From positions 1 through 64,000 of the forward strand of contig JACPAL010000016.1 of the NCBI GenBank assembly GCA_016180855.1: DNA of 64,000 nucleotides. The letters run 5' to 3'. Source of the DNA: Deltaproteobacteria bacterium (lineage in GTDB: Bacteria > UBA10199 > JACPAL01). Position 1 is the stretch's first letter; every line of letters starts with the position of its first letter. This document shows positions 8,242-19,816 of the stretch, piece by piece. Made by a program: the position numbers and the translations under genes. The notes under the pieces are model-generated. The model saw nothing but the letters and a program-made list of their open reading frames with translations, made no database searches and had not been told where the DNA came from.

Positions 8242-9891
8242 ATGGGCAATTATTACCGTCTTGAGACGAATCAACTTCAAACAGTCTATAACCAATTAAG
8301 AGCGGCTGCCAGCCGGTGTGATGATGATAATCGGCCGGTTGCCGCAGAGGCACGGCAGAGCGTCCCTTCGGCACTCACCCCTTGTGATTTCGGCAAACTC
8401 TCCGCCTCCGATCGGAAAAAGCTCTCGATCACGATGACGGATAAGGCCGGCACAAAAGTTTTCGTGAAGAGAGAGGATCTTCTTCAAAATCTCTATTCAA
8501 AACTCCACCGAAGAGACGAGCGGGATGGAAAGGCCGATGGGACGATTACTAACGTTTCAACCTCCTCCCCGATCACAATCCATGACGGCGAATCAGGCTC
8601 CCTCACGGAGCAATTTCAGGAGCTCTATGGTCCTTCGATCTTCGAAATTACGAGGACAGAGATCTCCAGAGGCGGTGGAGCAAGAGGGACGACCTTCATC
8701 ATCGGAAAGAAAGCGCTGGGAGGGGGAAGGTACCTCTACACCTTCGCCACCAACGACCATGTAGCCGACAACAGAACGGAGGAGGAATTCTCATGGACAC
8801 TGTCGCATCCGAACCTTCGCGGCGACGACATGAAGGCAAGACTCGTCGGCATAGACCCCGTCGCCGATCTTGCACTTTTTGAGGCAGAACTGAATCTCGA
8901 TCTCCCGGTTCTTCAATTTGGCGACTCCGAACTCCTTAAACCGGGTGATACCGCAGTCGCTATCGGTAATACGATGGGGCGCGGCATCTTCGCGGCTCAA
9001 GGGGAGATCAAGGAGGCGCATGACGGCATGGAGGGGTACCCTTATTCCCTGATCCGAGCGGAAATGGGGACCGCCTGGGGGAACAGCGGCGGCCCTGTTT
9101 TTAACGAGGATGGAGAGGTGATCGGCATCGTGAGCCGAGGAGACCCGAATGTCGTTGGAATCATTAATTTTGAGATCCCATCGTCACGTGTGCAAAAATC
9201 GATCGAGAATATGCGTCGCAATGCCTCCATGGAAGGGGTCATGACCGGCTATTGGGGATTTGACTTCTGGCCTCTGACACCTGAAAGAAGGAGGCATTTT
9301 GATCAGACCCTCAATCATGGTGTCTGGATTAGCCACGTCGATCCAGATTCCCCCGCCAAAAAGGCAGGTCTTCGTCCCGGAGATCTTTTGCTTACAATCA
9401 ATGGTCGGAGCGAGGTGACACAAATAGACCGGGAGATTGATAGCCACCGCCTGACCTCTGTCATCTACGACAGTCAACGCGGGGAGAGGTTTGTCCTGAC
9501 GGTGTTACGAGAGGGGGCCATTGAAACGGTACGACTTGAAGCCGATCAGATCCTCGAAAAACGGCTTCAGGTCTTTCATACGCCCTATCCATTCGCCGTC
9601 CGGGAGATTAGTCATGACGAGCGGATCACACGTCAGTTGAAGGTAGAAGGGGTCACCGTTATCTTAGATGATCCCAGAGAGCCGCTCTTTCGGACCTTAC
9701 ATAGTGGCAGCATCGTGACTCATATCGATGGGACACCGACCCCAACGGTCCAGGAGTTCAGAACGGTGCTAGCTAAGGCCCATCGACTGGCGAGAAAAAA
9801 GGAGCAGAGGATGATACGTCTCGATTTCTACAGGCCCGCTTCGGTTTTTGGACGGGAGGATTATGGGTTCACCTTGCTCCCGACTCAATGA
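8242..9891 (+). CDS. HtrA/DegP-like serine protease without signal peptide, two PDZ-like domains
   Basis: A 549-residue S1C-type protease. The catalytic triad is visible as H173 (TNDHVAD), D209 (DPVADLALF) and S282 (WGNSGGPV). The first PDZ-like domain lies near 335-440 (VDPDSPAKKAGLRPGDLLLTING) and a second, weaker one follows (TLHSGSIVTHIDGTPTPTVQEF). The first 130 residues (MGNYYRLETNQ...) are polar and match no export signal, although HtrA proteins normally act in the periplasm. The ATG at 8242 has a good ribosome-binding site (AAAGGAGAT). It ends six bases before convergent argB. Confidence 0.85.
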   Translation: MGNYYRLETNQLQTVYNQLRAAASRCDDDNRPVAAEARQSVPSALTPCDFGKLSASDRKKLSITMTDKAGTKVFVKREDLLQNLYSKLHRRDERDGKADGTITNVSTSSPITIHDGESGSLTEQFQELYGPSIFEITRTEISRGGGARGTTFIIGKKALGGGRYLYTFATNDHVADNRTEEEFSWTLSHPNLRGDDMKARLVGIDPVADLALFEAELNLDLPVLQFGDSELLKPGDTAVAIGNTMGRGIFAAQGEIKEAHDGMEGYPYSLIRAEMGTAWGNSGGPVFNEDGEVIGIVSRGDPNVVGIINFEIPSSRVQKSIENMRRNASMEGVMTGYWGFDFWPLTPERRRHFDQTLNHGVWISHVDPDSPAKKAGLRPGDLLLTINGRSEVTQIDREIDSHRLTSVIYDSQRGERFVLTVLREGAIETVRLEADQILEKRLQVFHTPYPFAVREISHDERITRQLKVEGVTVILDDPREPLFRTLHSGSIVTHIDGTPTPTVQEFRTVLAKAHRLARKKEQRMIRLDFYRPASVFGREDYGFTLLPTQ

Positions 9892-9897
9892 GATATT

Positions 9898-12061
<2,164 letters not shown>

Positions 12062-12062
12062 A

Positions 12063-12614
12063 TCAAGCCTCTTGGATCGTTATCTGGTCGTTTGTAAAAA
12101 CACAAATCTCGGCGGCAATTTTTAGTGACTGTTCCGCAATCTCCCGTGCGGATAACTGCGTCTGCCGCATGAGGGCCCTGGCTGCTGCAAGTGCATAAGG
12201 CCCTCCGGAACCGATCGCCGTAATACCGTCATCCGGCTCAATAACGTCTCCGTTGCCTGAGAGGGTCAGTATCTTGGAGTTATCTCCCACTACGAGAAGC
12301 GCCTCCAGACGCCTTAGGATCTTGTCGGTCCTCCAATCTTTGGCGAGTTCAACGGCAGCACGAGCAATGTGGCCGTTGTACTGTTCCAGTTTGGCCTCAA
12401 ATTTTTCAAACAGCGTCAGGGCATCGGCCGTAGAACCCGCAAAGCCCGCCAGGATCTTCCCGTCCCGCATCGAACGAATTTTGGAGGCCTTCGCCTTAAG
12501 GATTGTGTTGCCGACGCTGACCTGTCCATCCGCCGCAAAAACGAGTTTTCCATCGCGAAGGACAGCCAGCACTGTGGTACTCCTGATCTTATGCTTTGGG
12601 GTGGGATTTGTCAT
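12063..12614 (-). CDS. hslV: HslV peptidase subunit of the HslUV protease
   Basis: Proteasome-like Ntn-hydrolase. A short propeptide of 12 residues precedes the nucleophile threonine in STTVLAV (T13). Conserved [18 protein letters not shown] and [14 protein letters not shown] are present. It lies one base before hslU and overlaps the 3' end of xerC by 26 bases, so the three are likely one transcript. Confidence 0.96.
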   Translation of the reverse strand: MTNPTPKHKIRSTTVLAVLRDGKLVFAADGQVSVGNTILKAKASKIRSMRDGKILAGFAGSTADALTLFEKFEAKLEQYNGHIARAAVELAKDWRTDKILRRLEALLVVGDNSKILTLSGNGDVIEPDDGITAIGSGGPYALAAARALMRQTQLSAREIAEQSLKIAAEICVFTNDQITIQEA

Positions 12615-13416
12615 AAACCTCCATCAACTGTTTCAAGCTCACATGGGTATACTTCTGGGTCGTTGACAGACTTGAATGCCCCAACAACTCCTGAATACCG
12701 CGAAGATCGGCTCCACTCTCCAACAGATGGGTTGCATAACTATGTCTCAATGTATGCGGTGTTACGCGTTTGGCAATACCTGCCTTTAAAACATATTTAC
12801 GAATCATCCGTTGAACGGAACGGGGCGTCAGATTAAAAAGGTGTCCTTTCGGCTCACTCTTCCCGTTCTGCTCCTCGTAGATTCGTAGCGCCTGCCTCGC
12901 TTTTCCGCCAACCGGGACAATCCTTTCCTTCTTTCCTTTTCCCAAAACCTTGATCCATCCCTCTTCCAGATCAACATCCTGCCGACGGAGTCCCAGCAAC
13001 TCACTAACCCGCAGACCGCAGCCATAAAGGAGTTCCAAGATCGCCCGATCCCGTTTCGAGGTTGGAGTTTCAACCAAAGCAAACGCCTCGTCAACCACCA
13101 AAAAACGGGGGACCTTTTTAGGCAGCTTGGGGAGTGAAATCTCGTCCGTTGGAGAGACCTGCAGAACTCCCTTTTTAACCAAAAACCGGAAGAAGCTCTT
13201 TAAGACAGAAACCTTGCGGGCAATGGAGACGGCCTGTCGTCCCTGATAGAGGGACAAAATAAAACCACGGACGGTCTCCAGAGCAACAAAGTCAAGACTT
13301 TTTCGGCCGAGGTAATTATAAAATTGTCTGAGATCCCTCTCATAACTAGCAATGGTATGCCTCGAACACCCCTTCTCTCTAAGATTTTTAAGAAATTCCT
13401 TTAAAGGCTCCTTCAT
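12589..13416 (-). CDS. xerC: Tyrosine recombinase XerC-like
   Basis: About 275 residues from the ATG at 13416 (MKEPLKEF), which overlaps the topA stop in an ATGA; a longer frame reaches 13449. Catalytic residues: [10 protein letters not shown] (Arg), GKGKKER (Lys), [10 protein letters not shown] (His, Arg), [13 protein letters not shown] (His, Tyr). The position between topA and hslV is the usual xerC/codV place. In many genomes trmFO stands between topA and xerC; it is absent here. Confidence 0.92.
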   Translation of the reverse strand: MKEPLKEFLKNLREKGCSRHTIASYERDLRQFYNYLGRKSLDFVALETVRGFILSLYQGRQAVSIARKVSVLKSFFRFLVKKGVLQVSPTDEISLPKLPKKVPRFLVVDEAFALVETPTSKRDRAILELLYGCGLRVSELLGLRRQDVDLEEGWIKVLGKGKKERIVPVGGKARQALRIYEEQNGKSEPKGHLFNLTPRSVQRMIRKYVLKAGIAKRVTPHTLRHSYATHLLESGADLRGIQELLGHSSLSTTQKYTHVSLKQLMEVYDKSHPKA

Positions 13417-15698
13417 GATGAAGAGGCTGTCGGACGCGTGTATTCGCACCCTTTGGTGGCACAGCGGATCTCTTCTCCGGTCTTCTTGAACTTCACAACC
13501 AGAAACACCGCCTTACATTCAGGGCATTTTTCAGGAATCGGTTTGTCCCAGGAGGCAAACTTGCACTCGGGATAGGCCGTACAACCGTAGAAGGTTCGCC
13601 CCTTCCGGCTTCTCTTCTCCGTCACCTTTCCTTGCTGGCAGACCGGGCAACTGACCCCGATAGAAACGGCACGGGTCGTCTTGCACTCCGGGTATTTGGG
13701 GCAGGCCAAAAAACGGCCAAAACGACCTGACTTGATGATCATCTGAGAACCACACTGGGAACAAAATTCACCGGTCACCTCACGTTTGGAGAGCTCGATT
13801 TCCCCCTCCTTGTTCCACTGGAATTCCCGCGTATTCTTGCACTCCGGATAATTACTGCAGGCGACAAACTCGCCACGTCTTCCCCATTTGACAATCATCG
13901 GACTGTTACATTTTTCACAGACAAGATCGGTCTTGATCTCCTGCGCCTTGATGTTCTTCATCTGTTTCTTGGCCTTTTCAAGCGTCTTTTCAAATGGATC
14001 GTAAAAATCTTTGAGGGCCTCGACGTAATGCCGCCTCCCCTCTTCGACCTCATCCAGCTCCCCTTCCATCTGGGCAGTAAACTCCACATTGAGGATCTCC
14101 GGAAAATTTTCGACGAGGAGTTTGTTCACGATCACTCCAAGGCGCGTCGGTGTAAACTTGCCTGTCTCCTTCGCAACGTATTCTTTTTCCAGAATGGTAG
14201 AAACAATCGCCGCATAAGTGGAGGGACGCCCAATCCCTTTCTCCTCCAATATCTTAATCAACGAGGCCTCATTATAACGGGGAGGCGGCTCGGTAAAATG
14301 CTGTTCCGGAAAGGGATGCAGGAGCTTGAGTGTTTCTCCTTCTACAAGTGCCGGCAGGTTGCGGTCTTCATCATCCGCTTCCTCCTCACCCTGCTTCTCC
14401 TCAATCAAGCGATCGATCTGATAGGCGGCCAGAAAACCCGGAAACTTGATCTGAGAGCCGGTCGCCCGCAGTCCATAATCACCTGAAGTCATCTGGAAGG
14501 TCGTTTGATCGATGACGGCTGATTCCATTTGCGAGGCCACAAATCGTTTCCAGATCAGTTCGTACAACCGGAATTGATCACGATCGAGAAACGGTCTCAC
14601 CCGGTCCGGCGGATAATCAAGCGAGGACGGCCGAATCGCCTCGTGTGCATCCTGGGCCGCCTTCTTGTTCTTGTAAAAGTTCGGCTGCGGGGGGACAAAG
14701 GAAGGGCCAAACTGACCATGAATGTATCCGCGAACCGCCTCGATTGCCGAGGGAGAAACTCGTGTCGAATCGGTCCTCATGTAAGTAATGAGACCGATCG
14801 GCCCCTCCTCCCCTAACGAAACCCCTTCATACAGTTGCTGGGCAAGCACCATCGTCTTTTTAGCAGAGAAGCCGAGCTTTTGCGAGGCGTCCTGCTGGAT
14901 ACGGCTCGTGATAAACGGGGGCGGTGCATGGCGCCGGCGCTCCTTCCGTTCGATTGTCTTGAGAAGAATGTTTTCACGGGAGATCTCATCGACAATCCGT
15001 TTTGCCTCATCAGCGTTTGTTACCTGAATTTTTTTTCCTTCCAAGGTGACAACACGGGCCCGGAAAGGAGGGGGCGACGAACCCTCACATTCAAAGTCGA
15101 TCGACCAGTATTCTTCAGGCTTAAATGCGCTAATTTCTTCTTCCCTCTCGCAGATCAGGCGAACCGCCACTGACTGGACGCGACCAGCCGAGAGACCACG
15201 GCGAACCTTGTCCCAGAGAAGCGGGCTGATCTGGTAGCCGACGAGTCGGTCCAGGATTCGTCTCGCCTGTTGGGCCTCATAAAGATGTTGATCGAGTTCC
15301 TGTGGATTTTTAAGTGCCTCCTGAATCCCATTTTTTGTGATTTCATGCATCAGAATCCGGTGAATCTTCTTTGCCCCTTTACTCCCCTTTCCCTTCTTTC
15401 CCTGGATCTCCTCAGCCAGATGCCAGGCAATCGCCTCTCCTTCGCGATCCGGGTCACAGGCGAGATAAATCTCATTCGCCGACTCGGCGGCCTTTCGTAT
15501 CTGGTCAACTACTTTCTTTTTGGAAGGGAGGAGGAGGTAGGTGGGAGAAAAACCGTTTTCGATATCGACCCCGAGCTTTCCCTTGGGCAGATCCTTGATA
15601 TGACCGACCGAGGCCTTGACGGTAAAATTCTTCCCTAAATATTTTCCGATCGTCTGTGCCTTCGTCGGTGATTCAACGATAACAAGTGATTTAGCCAT
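13413..15698 (-). CDS. topA: DNA topoisomerase I
   Basis: Type IA topoisomerase relaxing negative supercoils. Toprim domain at the start (SLVIVESPTKAQTIGKYLG, ACDPDREGEAIAWHL) and the active-site Tyr in TYMRTDSTR. Four C-terminal four-cysteine zinc fingers are visible (CEKCNSP, CSQCGSQ, CPVCQQG, CPECKAV, each with a partner CxxxxxxC). The start is the ATG at 15698 (MAKSLVIV) rather than 15740. The start region overlaps the dprA end. Confidence 0.97.
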   Translation of the reverse strand: MAKSLVIVESPTKAQTIGKYLGKNFTVKASVGHIKDLPKGKLGVDIENGFSPTYLLLPSKKKVVDQIRKAAESANEIYLACDPDREGEAIAWHLAEEIQGKKGKGSKGAKKIHRILMHEITKNGIQEALKNPQELDQHLYEAQQARRILDRLVGYQISPLLWDKVRRGLSAGRVQSVAVRLICEREEEISAFKPEEYWSIDFECEGSSPPPFRARVVTLEGKKIQVTNADEAKRIVDEISRENILLKTIERKERRRHAPPPFITSRIQQDASQKLGFSAKKTMVLAQQLYEGVSLGEEGPIGLITYMRTDSTRVSPSAIEAVRGYIHGQFGPSFVPPQPNFYKNKKAAQDAHEAIRPSSLDYPPDRVRPFLDRDQFRLYELIWKRFVASQMESAVIDQTTFQMTSGDYGLRATGSQIKFPGFLAAYQIDRLIEEKQGEEEADDEDRNLPALVEGETLKLLHPFPEQHFTEPPPRYNEASLIKILEEKGIGRPSTYAAIVSTILEKEYVAKETGKFTPTRLGVIVNKLLVENFPEILNVEFTAQMEGELDEVEEGRRHYVEALKDFYDPFEKTLEKAKKQMKNIKAQEIKTDLVCEKCNSPMIVKWGRRGEFVACSNYPECKNTREFQWNKEGEIELSKREVTGEFCSQCGSQMIIKSGRFGRFLACPKYPECKTTRAVSIGVSCPVCQQGKVTEKRSRKGRTFYGCTAYPECKFASWDKPIPEKCPECKAVFLVVKFKKTGEEIRCATKGCEYTRPTASSS

Positions 15699-16548
15699 GA
15701 GTACGGTACCGCCCCCCCGGGAGCTGTGCAATCTTACCACAAATTTCCAAAGAGACCAACAACGCCGTCAACTGCGAGATGGGAAGTCCGGTTTTCCCCC
15801 TGATCTCATCGACTGACGCCTCACCGATCTCACCTAAAACTTCAACTATTTTCTCTTCGGGAGAAAAATTTTGCCTCTCTTTTAAGTGTGGAACAAGATG
15901 GCTCAAGGAAAGCGCTTCGAGAACATCCTCCACCTGAAGAACAGGGGTCGCCCCATTTTGAATCAGACGATTCGTTCCTGCGCTCAAGGGCGAGGTGATG
16001 TTGCCTGGAACGGCAAAAATCTCCTTCCCCTGTGAAAGTCCCCAGGCGGTCGTTGAAAGGGCCCCGCTTCGCACGGCCGCCTCAACAACAATCACTCCGA
16101 GTGAAAGGGCACTGATGATACGGTTTCTCCTTGGAAAATGGGGTGAAATCGCGGCCGTTTCGGGAGAAAATTCGGAGAGAACGGCACCCGCGTTAGCGAT
16201 TCTCTCCTTTAAGTCCAGATTTTTCTTTGGATAGGGATAATCAAGTCCGCATCCAAGAACGGCAATCGTCTTGCCTCCCGCAGCGAGAGCCCCTTCATGG
16301 GCCTGACGGTCAATACCATAGGCAAGACCGCTCACGACAATAATCCGGCGCAGGGCGAGTTCATAGGCAAGGTCGTAGGCGACTTTTTCGCCGTAACGGG
16401 TTGGTTTGCGTGAACCAACAATTGCGATCCGATATCCCTTACTCAGTGACTCTCTTTCGCCTGAAACCCAAAGTTTTGAGGGGGGCTCCTCTGTCTCCTT
16501 TAACGAAGGGGGATAGAAAGGATCGCTTTTATCAAGCTCAAATCTCAT
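15691..16548 (-). CDS. dprA: DNA-processing protein DprA
   Basis: Rossmann-fold protein that loads RecA on incoming single-stranded DNA during transformation. Seen: IAIVGSRKPTRYGEK, VSGLAYGIDRQAHEGAL, TIAVLGCGLDYPYPKKN, FPRRNRIISALS (the FPRRNRIIAGLS signature), VEAAVRSGALSTTAWGL and a C-terminal winged-helix region. At 285 residues it lacks the N-terminal SAM domain of longer homologues. It overlaps topA by eight bases. Confidence 0.94.
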   Translation of the reverse strand: MRFELDKSDPFYPPSLKETEEPPSKLWVSGERESLSKGYRIAIVGSRKPTRYGEKVAYDLAYELALRRIIVVSGLAYGIDRQAHEGALAAGGKTIAVLGCGLDYPYPKKNLDLKERIANAGAVLSEFSPETAAISPHFPRRNRIISALSLGVIVVEAAVRSGALSTTAWGLSQGKEIFAVPGNITSPLSAGTNRLIQNGATPVLQVEDVLEALSLSHLVPHLKERQNFSPEEKIVEVLGEIGEASVDEIRGKTGLPISQLTALLVSLEICGKIAQLPGGRYRTHG

Positions 16549-16582
16549 GCCGGCGCGTAGGTAGGTCAGTCAGAGAAGGGGG

Positions 16583-16873
16583 TCAAGAGGATTTTATTTT
16601 CCCGTCCACACGTTCCCGCAACTCTTTCCCAACCTTGAAGAATGGAAGTTTTTTTGGTTTGACCTGAATCGATTCGCCCGTTCTCGGATTCCGGCCGGTG
16701 TAAGAACCGTACTCTTTCACCATGAAACTGCCCAAACCACGGATCTCAACCCGGTGCCCTTGTTTCATCGCCTCCACCATCGAATCAAAAATCAGATTGA
16801 CGACATCCTCCGCCTTCTTCTTTGGCATCTTCCCTTGAACACAAACAAGCTCAATAAGATTAGATTTATTCAT
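16583..16873 (-). CDS. ihfB: IHF beta-type DNA-bending protein
   Basis: HU/IHF family, 96 residues. MNKSNLIELV start, RVEIRGLGSF core strand, and the arm GRNPRTGESI with PFFKVGKELRERV, which is closer to IHF beta than to HU. A partner IHF alpha-type gene lies at 41631-41960. The ribosome-binding site is GAGGGGG upstream of the ATG at 16873. Confidence 0.9.
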   Translation of the reverse strand: MNKSNLIELVCVQGKMPKKKAEDVVNLIFDSMVEAMKQGHRVEIRGLGSFMVKEYGSYTGRNPRTGESIQVKPKKLPFFKVGKELRERVDGKIKSS

Positions 16874-16920
16874 GACGTCCCCCTCTTCAAAAGAGATCTA
16901 ATATACTAAAATTATTCAGA

Positions 16921-16949
16921 AATTTAACATCTTCGAGAGAGGCTGTCAA
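16921..16949 (-). promoter_or_regulatory. Strong sigma-70 promoter for ihfB
   Basis: On the minus strand, TTGACA (16949-16944), a 17-base spacer, and TAAATT (16926-16921). It lies about 50 bases upstream of the ihfB start and downstream of tRNA-Arg, so ihfB and the dprA-argB run can start here independently of the pcm-apt transcript. Confidence 0.75.
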
Positions 16950-16982
16950 GCGTTGAAAAATTCATCTACGCCAAATTTTCTG

Positions 16983-17054
16983 CGCCCCCAGCAGGAATCG
17001 AACCTGCATCCCAAGCTTCGGAGGCTCGTACACTATCCATTGTGCTATGGGGGC
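16983..17054 (-). tRNA. tRNA-Arg (anticodon CCG)
   Basis: Minus-strand cloverleaf: acceptor GCCCCCA paired with TGGGGGC, D loop AATGGATA, anticodon loop CTCCGAA, T arm GCAGG-TTCGATT-CCTGC, discriminator G. CCA is not encoded. It reads codon CGG. It lies 12 bases after the apt stop, probably in the same transcript. Confidence 0.94.
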
Positions 17055-17066
17055 CAAAGCAGATTG

Positions 17067-17582
17067 TTAATATTTCAGCAACGAATAGATCTCATGCCCC
17101 TTGAGCTTTTCGCGGCCATTCAAGAATTCAAGCTCCATGAGGCAGGCGAATTCAACAACTTTCCCTCCGGTCTTCTCAACAAGCTCACAGGTCGCCCGGG
17201 CCGTACCACCCGTTGCAAGGACATCATCGATCACAAGCACCCGGCTTCCTTCATGAACCGCATCCTGATGGATCTCGAGCGTATCGGTACCATACTCCAG
17301 GGCATACGTGACCGAATCGGTCTTATGCGGAAGCTTTCCCTTCTTTCTGACCGGGACAAACCCGGCATCGAGTCGATAGGCAAGCGGTGCCCCAAAGAGA
17401 AAGCCACGCGACTCAATCGCCACAACATAATCGATTCCCTTGTCGGCATATCGCTTGGCAAAACCGTCAATCACCTGTTGAAAACTGTGCGAGTCTGCCA
17501 GCAGCGGTGTGATATCCTTGAAGACAATCCCCGGCTTGGGAAAATTAGGAATATCACGAATCTTCTTTTTAATCTCTTCCAT
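17067..17582 (-). CDS. apt: Adenine phosphoribosyltransferase
   Basis: Purine salvage: adenine plus PRPP to AMP. The PRPP-binding motif VLVIDDVLATGGTA lies near residue 115, with IESRGFLFGAPLAY and the N-terminal IPNFPKPGIVFKDITPLL. Length 171 is typical. It follows the LysM/M23 gene on the minus strand with a 42-base gap. Confidence 0.96.
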   Translation of the reverse strand: MEEIKKKIRDIPNFPKPGIVFKDITPLLADSHSFQQVIDGFAKRYADKGIDYVVAIESRGFLFGAPLAYRLDAGFVPVRKKGKLPHKTDSVTYALEYGTDTLEIHQDAVHEGSRVLVIDDVLATGGTARATCELVEKTGGKVVEFACLMELEFLNGREKLKGHEIYSLLKY

Positions 17583-17624
17583 GAATACCTCCTTAATCTC
17601 CTCCCATACGAAGGGGAAATACCC

Positions 17625-18317
17625 CTACTTTTTCTCTGGCAAAAAGAAAAGCGGATTTCTCGACCTCTCCCCCTCACGAACCTCAAAGTGAAGGTGGGGG
17701 CCTGTGGCACGACCGGTCCGTCCCACCTTGGCAATCACCTGCCCCTTTTTTACCCGATTCCCCTTTTTAACCAGGTTGACGGAATTGTGGGCATAAACCG
17801 TGTAGAAATTGCCCGAATGCTTGAGGAGAACGAGATTCCCATACCCTTTCAGACGATCCGAAAAGGCGACCTCTCCAGCCTCTGCGGCCTGTATCGGCGT
17901 CCCACGAGGGGCTCTGATATCAATCCCATCATGACGCCGTCCTCTCCGGACCCCGAATCCTGAGGAGATGGATCCATGAATCGGCCAGGCAAATTTTCCA
18001 TGATAAAGCTGAATTTTATCGGCCGGTCTCGCTCCGCCTCGCCGTTTTGATCTTTTGAGTAAGGCGAAACTCCTTGCCTTGACCCCAGGAATAAAAATGG
18101 ACCTCCCTTCTTTAATAGAGGAGATATCCTGAATATCATTGATCTCCGCCAGCTCTTGAAGAGGGAGATGATACCGTTCCGCCAGATCCCCCAACGATTC
18201 CCCCTTCTGAAGTCGATGGTACAGCCCCTTGGCGGTGTAGATGTCCGTGCATCCGCAAAGAAAAACAAAATAAACTAAAAAAAAATAGCCGATTCTAATT
18301 TTCAAGTTCCCAGCCAT
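17625..18317 (-). CDS. LysM-M23 murein hydrolase-like lipoprotein (NlpD type)
   Basis: 230 residues: signal peptide ending in a lipobox-like LCGC (C24), one LysM repeat (YHRLQKGESLGDLAERY, about 33-80), a basic linker and an M23 (LytM) domain (about 105-225). The zinc residues of an active M23 are present: H and D in RHDGIDI, and the HLH of GPHLHFEVR. An active cell-wall endopeptidase is therefore plausible, unlike NlpD/EnvC, which have lost these residues. It follows pcm, an arrangement also seen in pcm-nlpD loci; no rpoS is adjacent. Confidence 0.9.
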   Translation of the reverse strand: MAGNLKIRIGYFFLVYFVFLCGCTDIYTAKGLYHRLQKGESLGDLAERYHLPLQELAEINDIQDISSIKEGRSIFIPGVKARSFALLKRSKRRGGARPADKIQLYHGKFAWPIHGSISSGFGVRRGRRHDGIDIRAPRGTPIQAAEAGEVAFSDRLKGYGNLVLLKHSGNFYTVYAHNSVNLVKKGNRVKKGQVIAKVGRTGRATGPHLHFEVREGERSRNPLFFLPEKK

Positions 18318-18978
18318 GCTCCCCCACGAGTCTCACAAAACGACACCCCACCAGATTCTCTTTAACCATTTTTTTTTCTTCACGACGAAAACGAACCAGA
18401 ACCTGCTCTTCCTCATTACCGATCGGGATGACAAGCCGCCCACCCTCTCTCAACTGTTGCAGATAGCAGGCAGGGACCTCCGGCGCTCCCGCCGTCACGA
18501 GGATCGTATCAAACGGGGCCCTCTCCGGCCATCCCAGCGTACCATCCCCTATTTTTAGCTCAAAATTGATATACCCCAATCGATAAAGATTTTTTCTCGC
18601 CTTGTTGGAGAGCTCTGTAATTCTCTCAATCGAGTACACATGAGAGGCCAGTTCGCACAGGACCGCTGTTTGGTAGCCACAACCTGTTCCAATTTCAAGA
18701 ACCTTCTCTCCACCCTGAAGTTGCAAGGCGGCGGTCATAAAGCCGACTATAAACGGTTGCGAAATTGTCTGTTTAAAGCCGATCGGCAAAGGACGATCCT
18801 CGTACGCCTGGCGAGCCATCCCGGGGTCAACAAATTCATGACGGGGAATTCGGCACATCACCTCGAGGACGCGAGGATCATCAACATGGCGTTCCTGTAG
18901 CTGCTCCTCAACCATTTTGCGACGTGCAACGGAAAAATAAGCCATACCGTTTAAGGATTGAACATGGTTTTCTTTCAA
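18295..18978 (-). CDS. pcm: Protein-L-isoaspartate O-methyltransferase
   Basis: Repairs isoaspartate in damaged proteins using SAM. Motif I is VLEIGTGCGYQTAVL, with the Pcm-specific QTISQPFIVGFMTAAL and GDGTLGWPERAPFDTILVTAG. Length 227 is slightly above usual because of the N-terminal extension; an internal ATG (MAYFSVARRKM) is another possible start. It overlaps the next gene by 23 bases. Confidence 0.95.
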   Translation of the reverse strand: MKENHVQSLNGMAYFSVARRKMVEEQLQERHVDDPRVLEVMCRIPRHEFVDPGMARQAYEDRPLPIGFKQTISQPFIVGFMTAALQLQGGEKVLEIGTGCGYQTAVLCELASHVYSIERITELSNKARKNLYRLGYINFELKIGDGTLGWPERAPFDTILVTAGAPEVPACYLQQLREGGRLVIPIGNEEEQVLVRFRREEKKMVKENLVGCRFVRLVGEHGWELEN

Positions 18979-19021
18979 ATCAAAGTGGTTTTTTAAATAA
19001 AAAATAGATAGTGGCTATTTT

Positions 19022-19078
19022 CGGAAGAGTGGCTCAGAAATAATCTTTACGCGCGAAGCCGCGAGGAGAGCGCCGCAG
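19022..19078 (+). repeat. Dispersed repeat, copy A (57 bp), abutting an ABC gene start
   Basis: The 57 bases match 47991-48047 in reverse complement with one mismatch. The copy ends at the base before the ATG of the ABC ATPase gene. Its GAGGAGAG segment (19062-19069) is the only Shine-Dalgarno-like sequence in front of that gene. Copy A lacks the second palindrome arm that copy B has. Confidence 0.9.
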
Positions 19079-19816
19079 ATGCAAAAGATTATAGAGGCGA
19101 ATCAACTGACCAAACGATTTGGGGCTCTTCTTGCGGTTGACAAGATCAACTTTTATGTGGGCGAGGGGGAATGTCTCGGTTTTCTTGGACCCAATGGAGC
19201 CGGAAAGACAACAACACTCAAGATGATCTATGGATTTTCAACCCCAACGGAAGGATCTCTGGAGATTCTGGGATGGAAGCTTCCGGATCATCTGAGGGAG
19301 ATCAAGAGAAATCTGGGGGTCGCCCCACAGGAGGACAGCCTCGATCCGGAACTGACCGTTATGCAAAACCTCCTCGTTTACGCCCACTACTTTGATATCC
19401 CTCGACAGATCGCAAGAAACAGGGCGGAAGAGCTTCTCGATTTCTTCCACCTGGGGGATAAAAAGGGAGAGGAGATCTATCAGCTCTCCGGCGGGATGAA
19501 ACGGCGTCTCATGATCGCGAGGGCCTTGATGAACAATCCAAAACTTCTTCTCCTCGATGAACCGACAACAGGCCTCGATCCCCAGGCAAGGCGGCTCATG
19601 TGGGACCGAATCAGGGGTCTTGGCCAAAAAGGAGTAACGACGCTCCTCACAACCCACTACATGGAGGAGGCGGCGGAGCTCTGCAACCGGGTCCTCATCA
19701 TGGATAATGGAAGGATCATTGAAGAAGGGAAGCCAAGCGAACTGGTTCGGAAACATGGGGTCAATAATCTGGAAGAGGTCTTTCTGAAATTGGCGGGACG
19801 AGAACTTCGCGAATGA
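19079..19816 (+). CDS. ABC transporter ATP-binding protein (ABC-2 exporter type)
   Basis: 245 residues with Walker A GPNGAGKTT, signature LSGGMKRR, Walker B LLLLDEPTTGLDP and the switch His (TTHYMEEA). Closest by eye to the NodI/DrrA group that partners ABC-2 permeases. It overlaps the permease gene by four bases. Substrate unknown. The dispersed repeat runs directly up to the start codon and probably provides the ribosome-binding site. Confidence 0.93.
   Translation: MQKIIEANQLTKRFGALLAVDKINFYVGEGECLGFLGPNGAGKTTTLKMIYGFSTPTEGSLEILGWKLPDHLREIKRNLGVAPQEDSLDPELTVMQNLLVYAHYFDIPRQIARNRAEELLDFFHLGDKKGEEIYQLSGGMKRRLMIARALMNNPKLLLLDEPTTGLDPQARRLMWDRIRGLGQKGVTTLLTTHYMEEAAELCNRVLIMDNGRIIEEGKPSELVRKHGVNNLEEVFLKLAGRELRE

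Noticed and set aside
16953-17963. Long plus-strand frame covering tRNA-Arg and apt
   Set aside because: It crosses a tRNA gene and lies opposite the clear apt and M23 genes.
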